Source: Fibrobacterota bacterium
Lineage (GTDB): Bacteria > Fibrobacterota > Chitinivibrionia > Chitinivibrionales > Chitinispirillaceae
Assembly: GCA_023436205.1 (NCBI GenBank)
Contig: JAEZKC010000102.1
Span: 1-64,000, forward strand
Direction: 5' to 3'
DNA: 64,000 bases
Part shown: positions 25,027-33,945 of the stretch, in pieces
Layout: each line of letters starts with the position of its first letter
Position numbering within the stretch: the stretch's first letter is position 1
Translations under genes and position numbers: made by a program
Notes under the pieces: model-generated
Database searches by the model: none
The model's input: the letters and a program-made list of their open reading frames with translations, nothing else
Told to the model about the DNA's origin: nothing

Positions 25027-25539
25027 TCTGCAGATGAAATCTTCGAGGTGATTAAAAAAGCTAAAGGCTTCAAAACTGATGCTGAATTAGGGAAGTTTTT
25101 GGGCTTTTCCGGGTCAAATATAGGTATGCAGCGTAAACGCAATGCTATTCCATTCGAAGCCATCATGAAAGCATGTCCGGAGGTCGATCTCAACAAATTG
25201 TTTTATAATCAACAATTTGTTATTTCTGAGAATCAGCCTTCCCAAAATGAGATGGTAAAGGAGCCGTCTGCCACTTATGGCGGTAAGGGCATCGATGTTT
25301 CATTGCTCCAATTAGATATTCACAAAAGCATTGAAACTAATGAACGATATTCCAGAATCATGGAACGTTTGCAGGACAGCAACGAAAGCAGCCAGTCTCA
25401 AATAGATAGGCTCACGAGGTTATTAGAGGTTATTATAGGAGAGCAGGGTACGAGTCAAGCATCTGAGGAAAAGCAGCGGGGTACACCTCAAGGTCAAAAG
25501 TTTTGGAGGCCAGGTAAAAAAAGTGCTCCGCATAAATAG
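25021..25539 (+). CDS. CI-type phage repressor
   Basis: A 172-residue protein with an N-terminal HTH of the Phage_CI_repr type (IFEVIKKAKGFKTDAELGKF then SNIGMQRKRNAIPFEAI). It lacks the usual C-terminal S24 peptidase/oligomerisation domain; instead residues 100-140 form a coiled-coil-like helix with repeated Ser/Glu and the C-terminus is basic. So induction would not use RecA-driven self-cleavage. TTG at 25021 with CGGAG upstream is the likely start; TTG at 25003 is the alternative. Confidence 0.65.
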   Translation: MLSADEIFEVIKKAKGFKTDAELGKFLGFSGSNIGMQRKRNAIPFEAIMKACPEVDLNKLFYNQQFVISENQPSQNEMVKEPSATYGGKGIDVSLLQLDIHKSIETNERYSRIMERLQDSNESSQSQIDRLTRLLEVIIGEQGTSQASEEKQRGTPQGQKFWRPGKKSAPHK

Positions 25540-25624
25540 GGTCATAGATTGCTGGTTATTTGGATAGCCCCCTTCACAAATATTACAAAAACGTTACAAA
25601 AACCCTATGGAATGGAGCGAGTGT

Positions 25625-26083
25625 ATGGCTAAGGACAAAAAAGTGATAACAATAGCCCTCATCATAATTGCCTTTTTCGCTGTAGTAGTCATGGGAATTT
25701 TTATCGGCAGCAGTTCTACTACAGACGCGGCAGCAAATGAATCTGAGAGCAATACAAAGACGAACACAAAAAATCCAGATCTTCCTCAGATATCCGAACG
25801 CATCGATGATCTTGAATCCATCCTCATTGTGAAGGGATCGAGAAATCCGTTTAATCCGAATGAGCCTATCAAAAACTCACTAGTCTATAAGAGCTACAAT
25901 GAGCGCAGCCTGGAAGATGTTTTATTTGAGTTACTTCCAAACACAAAGGTGCAATCTTCAAAGAGGTATTTCCTTTTCGTGAATAAAGACACGACGTCTT
26001 TATACCTCATCGACTTTAATGGTAAATCAGGCTGGATTGATGATTCAGATGTTTCCATAACAACTGAAACCACTAGCAATTAG
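25625..26083 (+). CDS. Single-pass membrane protein next to the repressor
   Basis: A 152-residue protein with one N-terminal membrane helix (ITIALIIIAFFAVVVMGIFI) and a periplasmic remainder. GGAGCGAGTG fixes the ATG at 25625. A membrane protein following the repressor gene is a frequent position for lysogenic-conversion or superinfection-exclusion genes; no motif confirms this. Confidence 0.5.
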   Translation: MAKDKKVITIALIIIAFFAVVVMGIFIGSSSTTDAAANESESNTKTNTKNPDLPQISERIDDLESILIVKGSRNPFNPNEPIKNSLVYKSYNERSLEDVLFELLPNTKVQSSKRYFLFVNKDTTSLYLIDFNGKSGWIDDSDVSITTETTSN

Positions 26084-26085
26084 CC

Positions 26086-26516
26086 TGTTAGCAGCTTAAA
26101 CCGCTGCGTACCCCTTACATTTTTAATTGTTATTGATTTTCATATAATATGGGATTTCCTTATTATATGAGTTGTCATTATCATTTGTCGGGACGCTATA
26201 AAAAAACGCGCTAACATTTTCCAAAATTGCTAACAGTGTTTTCTTTCTCTCACTCCTTAGAAATCAATAACTTACTCATGAACACACAGTTCTTGTTAGC
26301 AGTTAGCGAAAAAACACATCCTTCACACATGCGCACACGCGAATAAATATTAAACTAAGTAATTATATTAATACACGCACACATGAATTTATGCCTATTC
26401 TGCTAACATTTTCTTATTTATTTATCATTCACCTTAAAACTCAACCACTTGTATGTTAGCTATAGTGTTAGCATTCCAGTAAGCTACATGTTAGCATATT
26501 CTGAATGCTGCTAACA
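26086..26516. repeat. Array of nine TGTTAGC/GCTAACA heptamers in an AT-rich gap
   Basis: Exact TGTTAGC on + at 26086, 26294, 26454, 26466, 26489 and on - (GCTAACA) at 26210, 26229, 26402, 26510; one variant AGTTAGC at 26301. All fall within 431 bp and none is inside a gene. The whole gap 26084-26603 is AT-rich and contains no supported gene. It separates the repressor region from the late operon, so it may be a regulatory or replication site. Confidence 0.75.
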
Positions 26517-26603
26517 TGCAGAATTTTATAAAGACATTCTTCACCAGTTTGCACCGAAATTAATACCCGAACACATATATTGCTCTCAAAGGAGATGTCT
26601 ACC

Positions 26604-27308
26604 ATGGTATCTATTTCACCTGAGATTCAGGCTACCCTGAATGGAATTTCACAAGTGCAGCTTGATGAGCTTCCATTCGTAGTGGCAAAGACAATAACAG
26701 ATTTGGCCAAGGGATCTCAAGAGCAAATAAGAAAAGAGATGCCAACAAGATTCACTATCAGATCTAGCTGGCCGCTCAAAGGTCTCAGGATTGAGCCAGC
26801 AAAGAAGGCGGATTTCAGGCGAGGGCAGTGCGAAGGTGCAGTAAAACACCTGGACCATTATATGGCGCTGCATGAGGAGGGTGGACCAAAAGAAAACTTA
26901 TCTCATGGTCAACAAAAAGGAAGCGGCAAGATGACAGCCATTCCCCATTACAAGGCACGGGATAAGATGCGCACTGGTTCAGGCAGGCTGAAGAAAACAG
27001 CACTGAGGGCACTCAAGAAGAACACCGATCCAGATCGTAGAAAAGGGAGAAAGTGGGGTAAGCGTCGACGCCCAAAACCTTTTATCATCACCCCAGAAAA
27101 GGGATCTAAAGCACTAGTGGCTGTACGTGAAGGCAGAGAACGGTACCCAGTGAAATATCTATTCGTGTTATCCAAGCATCCTCACATTGAACAGCGCTTT
27201 GATTTTGAAAAGACAGTTCAATCCTACGTTGAAAGGAACGTCGGAAAGTTGATGGCACAGAACATGATGGCCGCCGAAGCACAGCGTTTAGCGAGGTTAA
27301 AAACATGA
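26604..27308 (+). CDS. GpZ-like minor tail protein
   Basis: A 234-residue protein. The segments LPFVVAKTITDLAKGSQEQI and EMPTRFTIRSSWPLKGL match the phage minor-tail GpZ pattern, which in lambda is a tail-completion protein. It is the first gene of the late operon, ahead of terminase, which is unusual for a tail-completion protein. AAAGGAGAT fixes the ATG at 26604. Confidence modest because only pattern resemblance is seen. Confidence 0.45.
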   Translation: MVSISPEIQATLNGISQVQLDELPFVVAKTITDLAKGSQEQIRKEMPTRFTIRSSWPLKGLRIEPAKKADFRRGQCEGAVKHLDHYMALHEEGGPKENLSHGQQKGSGKMTAIPHYKARDKMRTGSGRLKKTALRALKKNTDPDRRKGRKWGKRRRPKPFIITPEKGSKALVAVREGRERYPVKYLFVLSKHPHIEQRFDFEKTVQSYVERNVGKLMAQNMMAAEAQRLARLKT

Positions 27309-27417
27309 CAAATGATAGCGGTTTTGGGTCCCTCTGGAGACCCCAGTAACGGGTAACGCGCGACACTCGGCAATTCGCTAGTGGGCCTCTGACCACGGTC
27401 TTGTCACATTAATTATA

Positions 27418-27460
27418 AAAAAAGTGCCCTAATTGAGCTAATTTGAGCACTTTTTTAAAT
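27418..27460 (+). terminator. Intrinsic terminator, possibly bidirectional
   Basis: Stem AAAAAGTGC / GCACTTTTT around a loop, with A and T runs on the two sides. It lies between the GpZ-like gene and terminase, separating them. Confidence 0.5.
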
Positions 27461-27493
27461 CTGACCAAGCGACTTGGTCAGATAGTTGGTCAG
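27461..27493. promoter_or_regulatory. Palindromic operator-like element upstream of terminase
   Basis: CTGACCAAG-CGA-CTTGGTCAG (27461-27481) is a perfect 9-bp inverted repeat, followed by a third half site TTGGTCAG at 27486-27493. It sits about 70 bp before the terminase small subunit start, the right place for late-gene control. Confidence 0.5.
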
Positions 27494-27562
27494 GTTGAAA
27501 GAAGAATTGATGGAAATATGTTTTATGAGATTTATTAATCGTTAACTTAGAAAATTGCATAT

Positions 27563-28234
27563 ATGCCCCTAATGACCCTCAGAGAATACGCACGCCACAG
27601 AGGTTGCAGCCTTTCTGCAGTGCAAATCGCCATTAATGACAACCGAATATCAGTTGACAAGACTGAAAGGCACGGTAAGCAGCTGTGGAAGTTCGTTGAT
27701 TCTGAAAAGGCGGATAGGGACTGGGCATCAAATACTGATGTTGATCAGCAGCGGAACCCTACCCGGGCAGAGCGTGGAATACAGACAGCAGCATCAACCA
27801 GATCCCCGACGTATGTAGAGGATGATGCTGAACCGCTTGACCTCTTTCCGGAGATGAATACAAAACCTTTACCGGAGCAAAAAGAGGAAACATCTCCTGC
27901 AGCTGGCGGCATTGACTACCTGATGGAGCGTGCCAGGAAAGAGCACTTTGCGGCGAAGCGTGCTGAACTCGATTATTACAAAGAAATCGAGACGCTTGTT
28001 CATAAGGACACTATCAAGGTTATGCTTTTTAACCAGGCACAGGCTATTCAGCAGAATCTATTCAACCTCCCCTCCAGGGTGTCATCCATATTGGCAGCAT
28101 ACCTCAAGAGCGTGATTGATCTGATGAAAACAGATCCGGATGCTGGTGTTGATGAAAAAGAGATTCAGGATATTATTACCGGTGAATTGAAAATTGTGCT
28201 GCGGCGAATTGGTGAGGCTGGAAATGGTATCTAG
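27563..28234 (+). CDS. Terminase small subunit (Nu1-like)
   Basis: A 223-residue DNA-packaging protein. Residues 1-45 form a Nu1/MerR-like HTH (TLREYARHRGCSLSAVQIAI). A charged linker follows, then a helical C-terminus (EHFAAKRAELDYYKEIETLV) that would contact the large subunit. It overlaps the large-subunit gene by 11 bp, as in many lambda-type phages. Confidence 0.7.
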   Translation: MPLMTLREYARHRGCSLSAVQIAINDNRISVDKTERHGKQLWKFVDSEKADRDWASNTDVDQQRNPTRAERGIQTAASTRSPTYVEDDAEPLDLFPEMNTKPLPEQKEETSPAAGGIDYLMERARKEHFAAKRAELDYYKEIETLVHKDTIKVMLFNQAQAIQQNLFNLPSRVSSILAAYLKSVIDLMKTDPDAGVDEKEIQDIITGELKIVLRRIGEAGNGI

Positions 28235-30089
28235 TGTCGAAACTATATCTCCCCAGCTCGATACTTCCCTGTTTGAGCCAGCTGCCAAGGAGTGCGTCTC
28301 CTACTACCTGCAGGGGTTTCTCCCTCCTCCCGATTTCACCATTGATGAGTGGGCAGACGAACACCGGGAATTGCCCAGTGAATCATCAGGCGAACCAGGT
28401 AGATGGAGGACAAGCAGGACACCGTATCTGGCTGAGATTATGCAGGAGCTTTCGCCGTCATCACATTGTGAAGAGATCGTATTCATGAAGGGGTCACAGG
28501 TTGGGGCTACTGAGACGCTAATCAACGCTACTCTTTATGTTATGTCAAATGCTCCCGGGCCCATGCTTGTCGTACAGCCAACGATTGACATGGCTAAGAA
28601 ATTTTCCAGGCAGAGAATTCAGTCATCGATTACAGCGTGCGATAAATTGAAGGGTGTCGTTGCTGATAATAAATCACGCGACGGATCAAATTCGGTAATG
28701 CAGAAGGATTTCCCGGGGGGAACGCTGATTATTGGTGGCGCCAATTCTGCAGCAGCTTTGCGTATGATGCCGATCAGATATCTTTACCTGGATGAGATTG
28801 ACGGATATCCGGCTGATGTCGATGGTGAAGGAGATCCGGTTGAACTGGCGATCAGACGTACCACCAACTTTGCACGCAAGAAGAAGTTTTTTTCATCCAC
28901 TCCCACAGTGGCTGAGTTTTCGAGGATTGCAGCACGGTTTGAACTGTCGGACCAGAGATATTATTATGTGCCGTGCCCCTACTGCAAAAAGCCTCAGATT
29001 ATCAAATGGGATAATATCAAATACGACAATGATGATCCGACTACAGCCAGATATATATGCGATCATTGCTCAGCTGAGATTCAGGAATATCATAAACCGT
29101 GGATGCTGGAGCATGGCAGATGGATAAAGCATAATCCCAAAAGCAAAATTGCCGGTTTCCACTTGAGCGCACTTTACAGCCCATTGGGGTGGTACTCCTG
29201 GCAGGATGCAGTGAAAGACCATTTAAATTCCCGGGGGGATCCACAGAAGAGAAAAGTGTGGGTGAATACGGTACTTGGTGAGGTGTGGGAAGAAGCGGAG
29301 ACATCCACCATTGACACTCACTGGCTGATGAAGCGACGGGAAGCATATCGTGCAGTAGTACCGGCAGGAGTTATTGTCCTCACTGCAGGTGTTGATACAC
29401 AGCTTGATCGTGTAGAGTGCACGGTGACCGGGTGGGGTTTACGTGGAGAGTCGTGGATTGTCAGCCATGATATTTTTCTCGGGAACACGCACCAGCAGTC
29501 AGTGTGGGATCTTCTTGATCAGCACTTGTTGACAGAGTTTGAGCATGAATCTGGCGCCACTATGTACATTGCGGCAACGTGCATCGATGCCATGGGAACA
29601 TCCACAGATGCAGTATATGATTTTTGTAAACCACGAAAGTTCAGGCGAATTCTTCCCATTAAAGGTATGGCCGGTCCCGGAAAGGCTATTGTTGCAGGTT
29701 ACAAAAAAAGCAAACGAGCGGGCGGGAACCTGTATCTGCTTGGAGTAGACCAGGCAAAGGACATACTCTACTGCAATCTGCAGCTGAAGCAGCCGGGACC
29801 AGGCTATATTCATCTTCCCAAAGATGTGGATGAACGGTACCTGAAACAATTGACTGCTGAAAAGAAGGTGAGCAGGCGCCATGCAGGTTTGCCGAAATCG
29901 CAATGGATATGCCCTCCAGGGCGGCGCAATGAGGCACTGGACTGCTACGTCTATTCACTGGGTGCGCTCAAGGTACTTAATCCGAATTTGGAAGTACTCG
30001 CGAAGGATAATATAGTGTTTACATCTGACCACTCTAAACCGGCCGTAAAGAAGAAACGGGGCATAAGGGCCCAGGGGGTGAGGGTATGA
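28224..30089 (+). CDS. Terminase large subunit (GpA family)
   Basis: A 621-residue packaging ATPase/nuclease. Walker A-type FMKGSQVGATE is near residue 90, Walker B YLYLDEIDGYP near residue 190, and the nuclease domain has AGVDTQLDRVE and ATCIDAMG. The length and order match lambda GpA. The start at 28224 (GAGGCTGGAA upstream) fits the overlap with the small subunit. Confidence 0.9.
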   Translation: MVSSVETISPQLDTSLFEPAAKECVSYYLQGFLPPPDFTIDEWADEHRELPSESSGEPGRWRTSRTPYLAEIMQELSPSSHCEEIVFMKGSQVGATETLINATLYVMSNAPGPMLVVQPTIDMAKKFSRQRIQSSITACDKLKGVVADNKSRDGSNSVMQKDFPGGTLIIGGANSAAALRMMPIRYLYLDEIDGYPADVDGEGDPVELAIRRTTNFARKKKFFSSTPTVAEFSRIAARFELSDQRYYYVPCPYCKKPQIIKWDNIKYDNDDPTTARYICDHCSAEIQEYHKPWMLEHGRWIKHNPKSKIAGFHLSALYSPLGWYSWQDAVKDHLNSRGDPQKRKVWVNTVLGEVWEEAETSTIDTHWLMKRREAYRAVVPAGVIVLTAGVDTQLDRVECTVTGWGLRGESWIVSHDIFLGNTHQQSVWDLLDQHLLTEFEHESGATMYIAATCIDAMGTSTDAVYDFCKPRKFRRILPIKGMAGPGKAIVAGYKKSKRAGGNLYLLGVDQAKDILYCNLQLKQPGPGYIHLPKDVDERYLKQLTAEKKVSRRHAGLPKSQWICPPGRRNEALDCYVYSLGALKVLNPNLEVLAKDNIVFTSDHSKPAVKKKRGIRAQGVRV

Positions 30090-30298
30090 GTGAGGTTGAT
30101 TATGATAAAATCGAGACGGAGCATGTAAATGATGTTGTGAAATTTGTGCTTCAAAAGTCAAATGATGGTGTGAGCTGGCGTGAAATGGGAGAAGTCGGTG
30201 CCCTTGGTGAAGTGGAAGGAATATGCAGGGCACTCAGGAATGAGTTGCCGATGTGCAGATACCGGATTATTCGAAGAACAGAAACTGTTGTTTTTTAA
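30086..30298 (+). CDS. Hypothetical small protein between terminase and gpW
   Basis: A 70-residue acidic protein, not recognised. The start overlaps the terminase stop (ATGA). Possibly a head-completion accessory by position only. Confidence 0.5.
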   Translation: MSEVDYDKIETEHVNDVVKFVLQKSNDGVSWREMGEVGALGEVEGICRALRNELPMCRYRIIRRTETVVF

Positions 30299-30310
30299 AA
30301 GGAGAATACC

Positions 30311-30538
30311 GTGAGTGCAGAGGAATTGTCACAGGCTCTGGAGATGCTTGCCAAATACATGTCTGCTGAAGCTGCTGTCCTGAAGGGGCAGACGTACAGC
30401 ATCGATGACATTACCGTCACCAGGGCTGATCTGGATAAGGTGCGAGCTGGAAGAATCGAATGGGAAAAGAAAGTGCTTCGTCTCAAAAGGGGCGGATCCG
30501 GTCCGAGAATGCGGAGAGCCGTTCCATTGGATTATTAA
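30311..30538 (+). CDS. gpW-like head-tail joining protein
   Basis: A 75-residue protein with the gpW pattern: helical start, LKGQTYSIDDITVTRADLDK, then WEKKVLRLKRGGSGPRMRRA with a basic C-terminal tail. gpW in lambda stabilises the packaged head. AAAGGAGAATACC precedes the GTG start. Confidence 0.7.
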   Translation: MSAEELSQALEMLAKYMSAEAAVLKGQTYSIDDITVTRADLDKVRAGRIEWEKKVLRLKRGGSGPRMRRAVPLDY

Positions 30539-30642
30539 AAAGAAGCCGGTCACAATGTAGCTCCTGTAAATTGTCCGCTTGTGGCCGGTTATGGACATTT
30601 AAGGACGTGGAGGTATACGCATGAGAATAATATATTATTTAC

Positions 30643-32175
30643 ATGCGCGCACAACGAGCCCCCAGAACTACACTCTTCGATCATCTTGGCCGCCCCATGG
30701 CCTCCACTGGTTATATCACCTCAGGCAGCTCCCGCAGGAGCATGACCGGTTTTAATCCCTCAGCAAATTCTGCAGACACTGACATAATTCCAAAACTTGA
30801 ATCATTACGGGCATGCTGCCGTGACATGTCGATGAATGCACCGGTAGCCACCGGAGCACTGAACAGGTTCAAGACCAATGTCGTTGGATACGGGCTCACT
30901 CTTCAGTGTCAAATAGATCATGAATACCTAGGGCTTTCTGTGGAAGAAGCGGAAGCCTGGGAAAAATCAACGGAACGTGAATTTCGCCTGTGGGCCAACA
31001 ATCAGGAGTGCGACGCATCCCGCACCGATGACTTCTATGGTCTGCAGGCATTGACTTATTTGTCGATCCTTGAGAGCGGCGATGTGTTTGTCATTCCAGT
31101 CTTCATCCCCCGTCGAGGTGTTCCGTATGATCTGAGACTGCGGATTCTGGAAGCAGACATGGTGAGCAATCCCAGTCACTCAATGGATACGGATAAGCTT
31201 GCAGGAGGAGTTGAAGTTGATGAAAACGGTGCACCGGTAAAGTACTGGGTTTCGAAACGTCACCCAGGGGGATTAGGATTTGTCGGAAATGAGTGGGTTG
31301 GTATACCTGCATACAGTCCAAGAACTGGCATGCGTCAGGTGCTCCATATTTTTGACAGAACCAGACCGGGACAGCGTAGAGGAGTACCGCTGCTTGCACC
31401 TGTCATTGAGACGCTCAAGCAGGCAACGAGGCTTACCGAAGCAGAGTTGATGGCTGCAGTTGTTTCCAGCTTCTTTACTGTATTTGTTAAAACAGAAGCC
31501 GGAGAGGGGCTTGATCAAGGATTTTCTACGGAAGAATCTGTGGTCAAGAACTTGCCGGAGCCGGTAGCAAGAAATCTTCAGGAAGTGGGATCTGGAGGAA
31601 TCATTGATCTGGCAGACGGTGAGAGCATAGAGCTTGCAGATCCGAAGCGTCCTAATTCCGGTTATGATGCGTTTTTTCTTTCAATGGTAAAGCAGATAGG
31701 TTCTGCGATCGGCATGCCATTCGAAGTATTGATTCTTCATTTTGCATCTTCATATTCTGCTTCAAGAGCTGCTCTCCTGGAAGCATGGAAAGTATTCCTC
31801 ACCCACAGAACAAAATTTGTAAAGCGTGGCTTTTGCCAGCCAGTCTATAAGTTGTGGCTGCTCGATGCTGTATTGAAGGGTCGAGTGAAAGCGCCAGGCT
31901 TTTTGAATAACATTGCTATTCGTGAGGCGTGGAGCGGATCACAGTGGATCGGGCAGGGACAGGGCCAGTTGAACCCGGTTGTCGAAACCAAAGCAGCTAT
32001 CATGCGTATTGAGGGTGGATTGTCAACCTACGCAAAAGAAACGGCCGCGATTGATGGTGATGACTGGGATACCATGATTGAACACAATTTCCGCGAACGT
32101 GACAGGATTCGTGCCAGAGTGCCGCAGATAACAAAGGCGGCATCATCGGAACCTGTTGCTGAGGGGGCTGTATGA
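30643..32175 (+). CDS. Portal protein (lambda gpB family)
   Basis: A 510-residue capsid portal. The segment LRACCRDMSMNAPVATGAL and later SVVKNLPEPVARNL are typical of the family, and a coiled-coil rich C-terminus is present. It would form the dodecameric ring that docks terminase. The only strong site (GTGGAGGTATACGC) precedes an ATG at 30621 that is out of frame, so the start at 30643 is weakly supported; an indel in the AT run is possible. Confidence 0.85.
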   Translation: MRAQRAPRTTLFDHLGRPMASTGYITSGSSRRSMTGFNPSANSADTDIIPKLESLRACCRDMSMNAPVATGALNRFKTNVVGYGLTLQCQIDHEYLGLSVEEAEAWEKSTEREFRLWANNQECDASRTDDFYGLQALTYLSILESGDVFVIPVFIPRRGVPYDLRLRILEADMVSNPSHSMDTDKLAGGVEVDENGAPVKYWVSKRHPGGLGFVGNEWVGIPAYSPRTGMRQVLHIFDRTRPGQRRGVPLLAPVIETLKQATRLTEAELMAAVVSSFFTVFVKTEAGEGLDQGFSTEESVVKNLPEPVARNLQEVGSGGIIDLADGESIELADPKRPNSGYDAFFLSMVKQIGSAIGMPFEVLILHFASSYSASRAALLEAWKVFLTHRTKFVKRGFCQPVYKLWLLDAVLKGRVKAPGFLNNIAIREAWSGSQWIGQGQGQLNPVVETKAAIMRIEGGLSTYAKETAAIDGDDWDTMIEHNFRERDRIRARVPQITKAASSEPVAEGAV

Positions 32176-33485
32176 ATTTGGCACTAGAATGGATTTTGAC
32201 ACATCGCTGGGCAATGCTTCCCGCTGTACTTCAGGCACTTGCTTTTCTTGCCAAGGCAGAATCAGCCAAAGAGCATGACGGACAGGCACAGGATGAGCTT
32301 GCAGCAGCTCAGGGAGCGGTAGAATCATCACGCATGTGCATTGCACTTAAAAACGGATCACCCATCGATGGTACAGTTACAGCTGAGCTGCATGGATCGG
32401 TGGCAGTCATACCTGTTGTGGGTGTGATTTATTCAGGACGGTATTCATACTGGGGTGGAGGGACATCCATCCAGATTCTGGCCAAAGATATTGCAACATC
32501 AGTGGCGGACCCCTCTGTCTCCAGTATTGTGCTGAATATTAATACACCTGGCGGCGATGTCACCGGAATAAGCGAAGTGGCCCAGGTTATTCACGATGCA
32601 CGTAAATCAAAACCTGTACATGCGTATGTCTATGGCCTTGGAGCATCAGCAGGTTACTGGCTTGCATCTGCAGCAAAGAGCATAGTGGCAGCTGACACTG
32701 CCGAGGTTGGCAGTATCGGAGTTGCATCTGTCTTTATGGACTGGTCAGAGTATGACAAGAAGCTTGGTCTCAAGGAGATAGAGGTTGTTTCCTCACAGAG
32801 CCCACTCAAGCGGTTGACACCGGCATCAGACAAAGGCAAAGCTCTCCTGCAGACAAAGGTCGATGATCTTGCAGACATATTCATTTCTGCTGTTGCAAAA
32901 TATCGTGGTGCCACTGTGGAAACGGTGCTTTCTGATTTCGGTCAGGGAGATATCATGGTGGCATCAAAAGCAAAAGCTGCAGGAATGATCGATGCAATCG
33001 GAAGCCTTGAATCGATGATAAATGATCTCAATAACAAAACCCCGAAACTTTCGATGGGAGGACTTATGGATTTGAAGGAACTGCAGGCAAAGCACCCTGA
33101 AGTGTATCAGGCTGCGATTGACCTTGGAAAAAATGAAGCAGCTACAGGCACACAGAGTGCTGTAGATCAGGCTGCCAAAGCTGCATCCGAAAAGGAGCGT
33201 CAGAGAATTGCCGGAATTCTCACTCTGTCGAAACATCCAGGAGCTGACAAGGTTATTCAGGTTGCACTGGTAGATCCTAATGCCACCAAGGAAAGCGTTG
33301 CCATTCAGATTCTGGAAGGACAGCAGCAGACAACACAGACAATTGCGACTGCAGTTGCTGCAGACTCTTCAGATCTGGCATCACAGATCAGCCAGGTCGA
33401 ACAAGCGGCCCCTCAGGCATCTGAGGCATCACAGGAAATCGAGCTTGGCAAAGCGATAGCCGCTGCAGCTGGCAAGGTAGAATAA
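32172..33485 (+). CDS. Head maturation protease, S49/SppA type (gpC-like)
   Basis: A 437-residue serine peptidase fused to a scaffold-like tail. The catalytic serine is Ser159 in LGASAGYWLA and a lysine lies in the SPLKRLTPAS segment around residue 213, the S49 Ser-Lys dyad. The C-terminal third is helical and Gln/Ala-rich as in lambda gpC scaffold. It overlaps the portal gene by 4 bp. A nested scaffold start is described separately. Confidence 0.85.
   Translation: MNLALEWILTHRWAMLPAVLQALAFLAKAESAKEHDGQAQDELAAAQGAVESSRMCIALKNGSPIDGTVTAELHGSVAVIPVVGVIYSGRYSYWGGGTSIQILAKDIATSVADPSVSSIVLNINTPGGDVTGISEVAQVIHDARKSKPVHAYVYGLGASAGYWLASAAKSIVAADTAEVGSIGVASVFMDWSEYDKKLGLKEIEVVSSQSPLKRLTPASDKGKALLQTKVDDLADIFISAVAKYRGATVETVLSDFGQGDIMVASKAKAAGMIDAIGSLESMINDLNNKTPKLSMGGLMDLKELQAKHPEVYQAAIDLGKNEAATGTQSAVDQAAKAASEKERQRIAGILTLSKHPGADKVIQVALVDPNATKESVAIQILEGQQQTTQTIATAVAADSSDLASQISQVEQAAPQASEASQEIELGKAIAAAAGKVE
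33066..33485 (+). CDS. Nested scaffold protein (Nu3-like) from an internal start
   Basis: An in-frame ATG at 33066 has an excellent site (GGGAGG at 33056-33061, four bases before the ATG), inside the S49 gene. It would yield 139 residues covering the scaffold tail only (MDLKELQAKHPEVYQ...). This mirrors lambda gpC/Nu3, where the scaffold is made from an internal start. Confidence 0.55.
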   Translation: MDLKELQAKHPEVYQAAIDLGKNEAATGTQSAVDQAAKAASEKERQRIAGILTLSKHPGADKVIQVALVDPNATKESVAIQILEGQQQTTQTIATAVAADSSDLASQISQVEQAAPQASEASQEIELGKAIAAAAGKVE

Positions 33486-33519
33486 ACAGTCAATTCATTT
33501 CTAAACGGAGGAATGCCTC

Positions 33520-33885
33520 ATGGCAGCTGTTACAGAAACATATACCCCCGACAAACTGATTGCCGGGAATTTCCCGCTGGTGACCGGGAAAGTCACTATT
33601 GCCGCTGAATCTGGTGCACTTGCCCGAGGCACTATCCTTGGTAAGGTCACTGCAGATGGCAAGTATAAGGTAACCGATAAAGCATCAAGTGACGGCTCAG
33701 AAGTGGCATCTGTTGTTCTTGCTGAAGCTACAGATGCGACCCTGGAAGTTGTTGGAGCTCCCGTGTATCTTTCGGGACAATTTAATGCTGCAGTCGTGGT
33801 TTTTGGTGGCGAGAGTGTTGCAGCAGACCACAAGGACCAGTTGAGAGACGTGAGCATCTTTTTGACAGATGTAACAGCTCTCTAG
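33520..33885 (+). CDS. Head decoration protein (gpD-like)
   Basis: A 121-residue protein that would stabilise the expanded capsid. It fits gpD in size, position between protease and coat, and in the strand-rich AGNFPLVTGKVTIAAES and DHKDQLRDVSIFLTDV ends. A clear GGAGG lies before the ATG. Confidence 0.75.
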   Translation: MAAVTETYTPDKLIAGNFPLVTGKVTIAAESGALARGTILGKVTADGKYKVTDKASSDGSEVASVVLAEATDATLEVVGAPVYLSGQFNAAVVVFGGESVAADHKDQLRDVSIFLTDVTAL

Positions 33886-33945
33886 TCTTGACAGAACAAT
33901 TTGAGCATGAGTAACAAAAACACATCACCCAAAACGGGAGCGACT

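Noticed and set aside
26084..26603. CRISPR array
   Set aside because: The repeated heptamers are too short and irregularly spaced, lie on both strands, and no cas genes are present.
30539..30642. Cys-rich short frame between gpW and portal
   Set aside because: It has no start codon in frame with a ribosome site; more likely non-coding.
30621..30755. Short frame from the ATG after GGAGGTATACGC
   Set aside because: It reads about 45 codons across the start of the portal gene in another frame, with no protein-like character.
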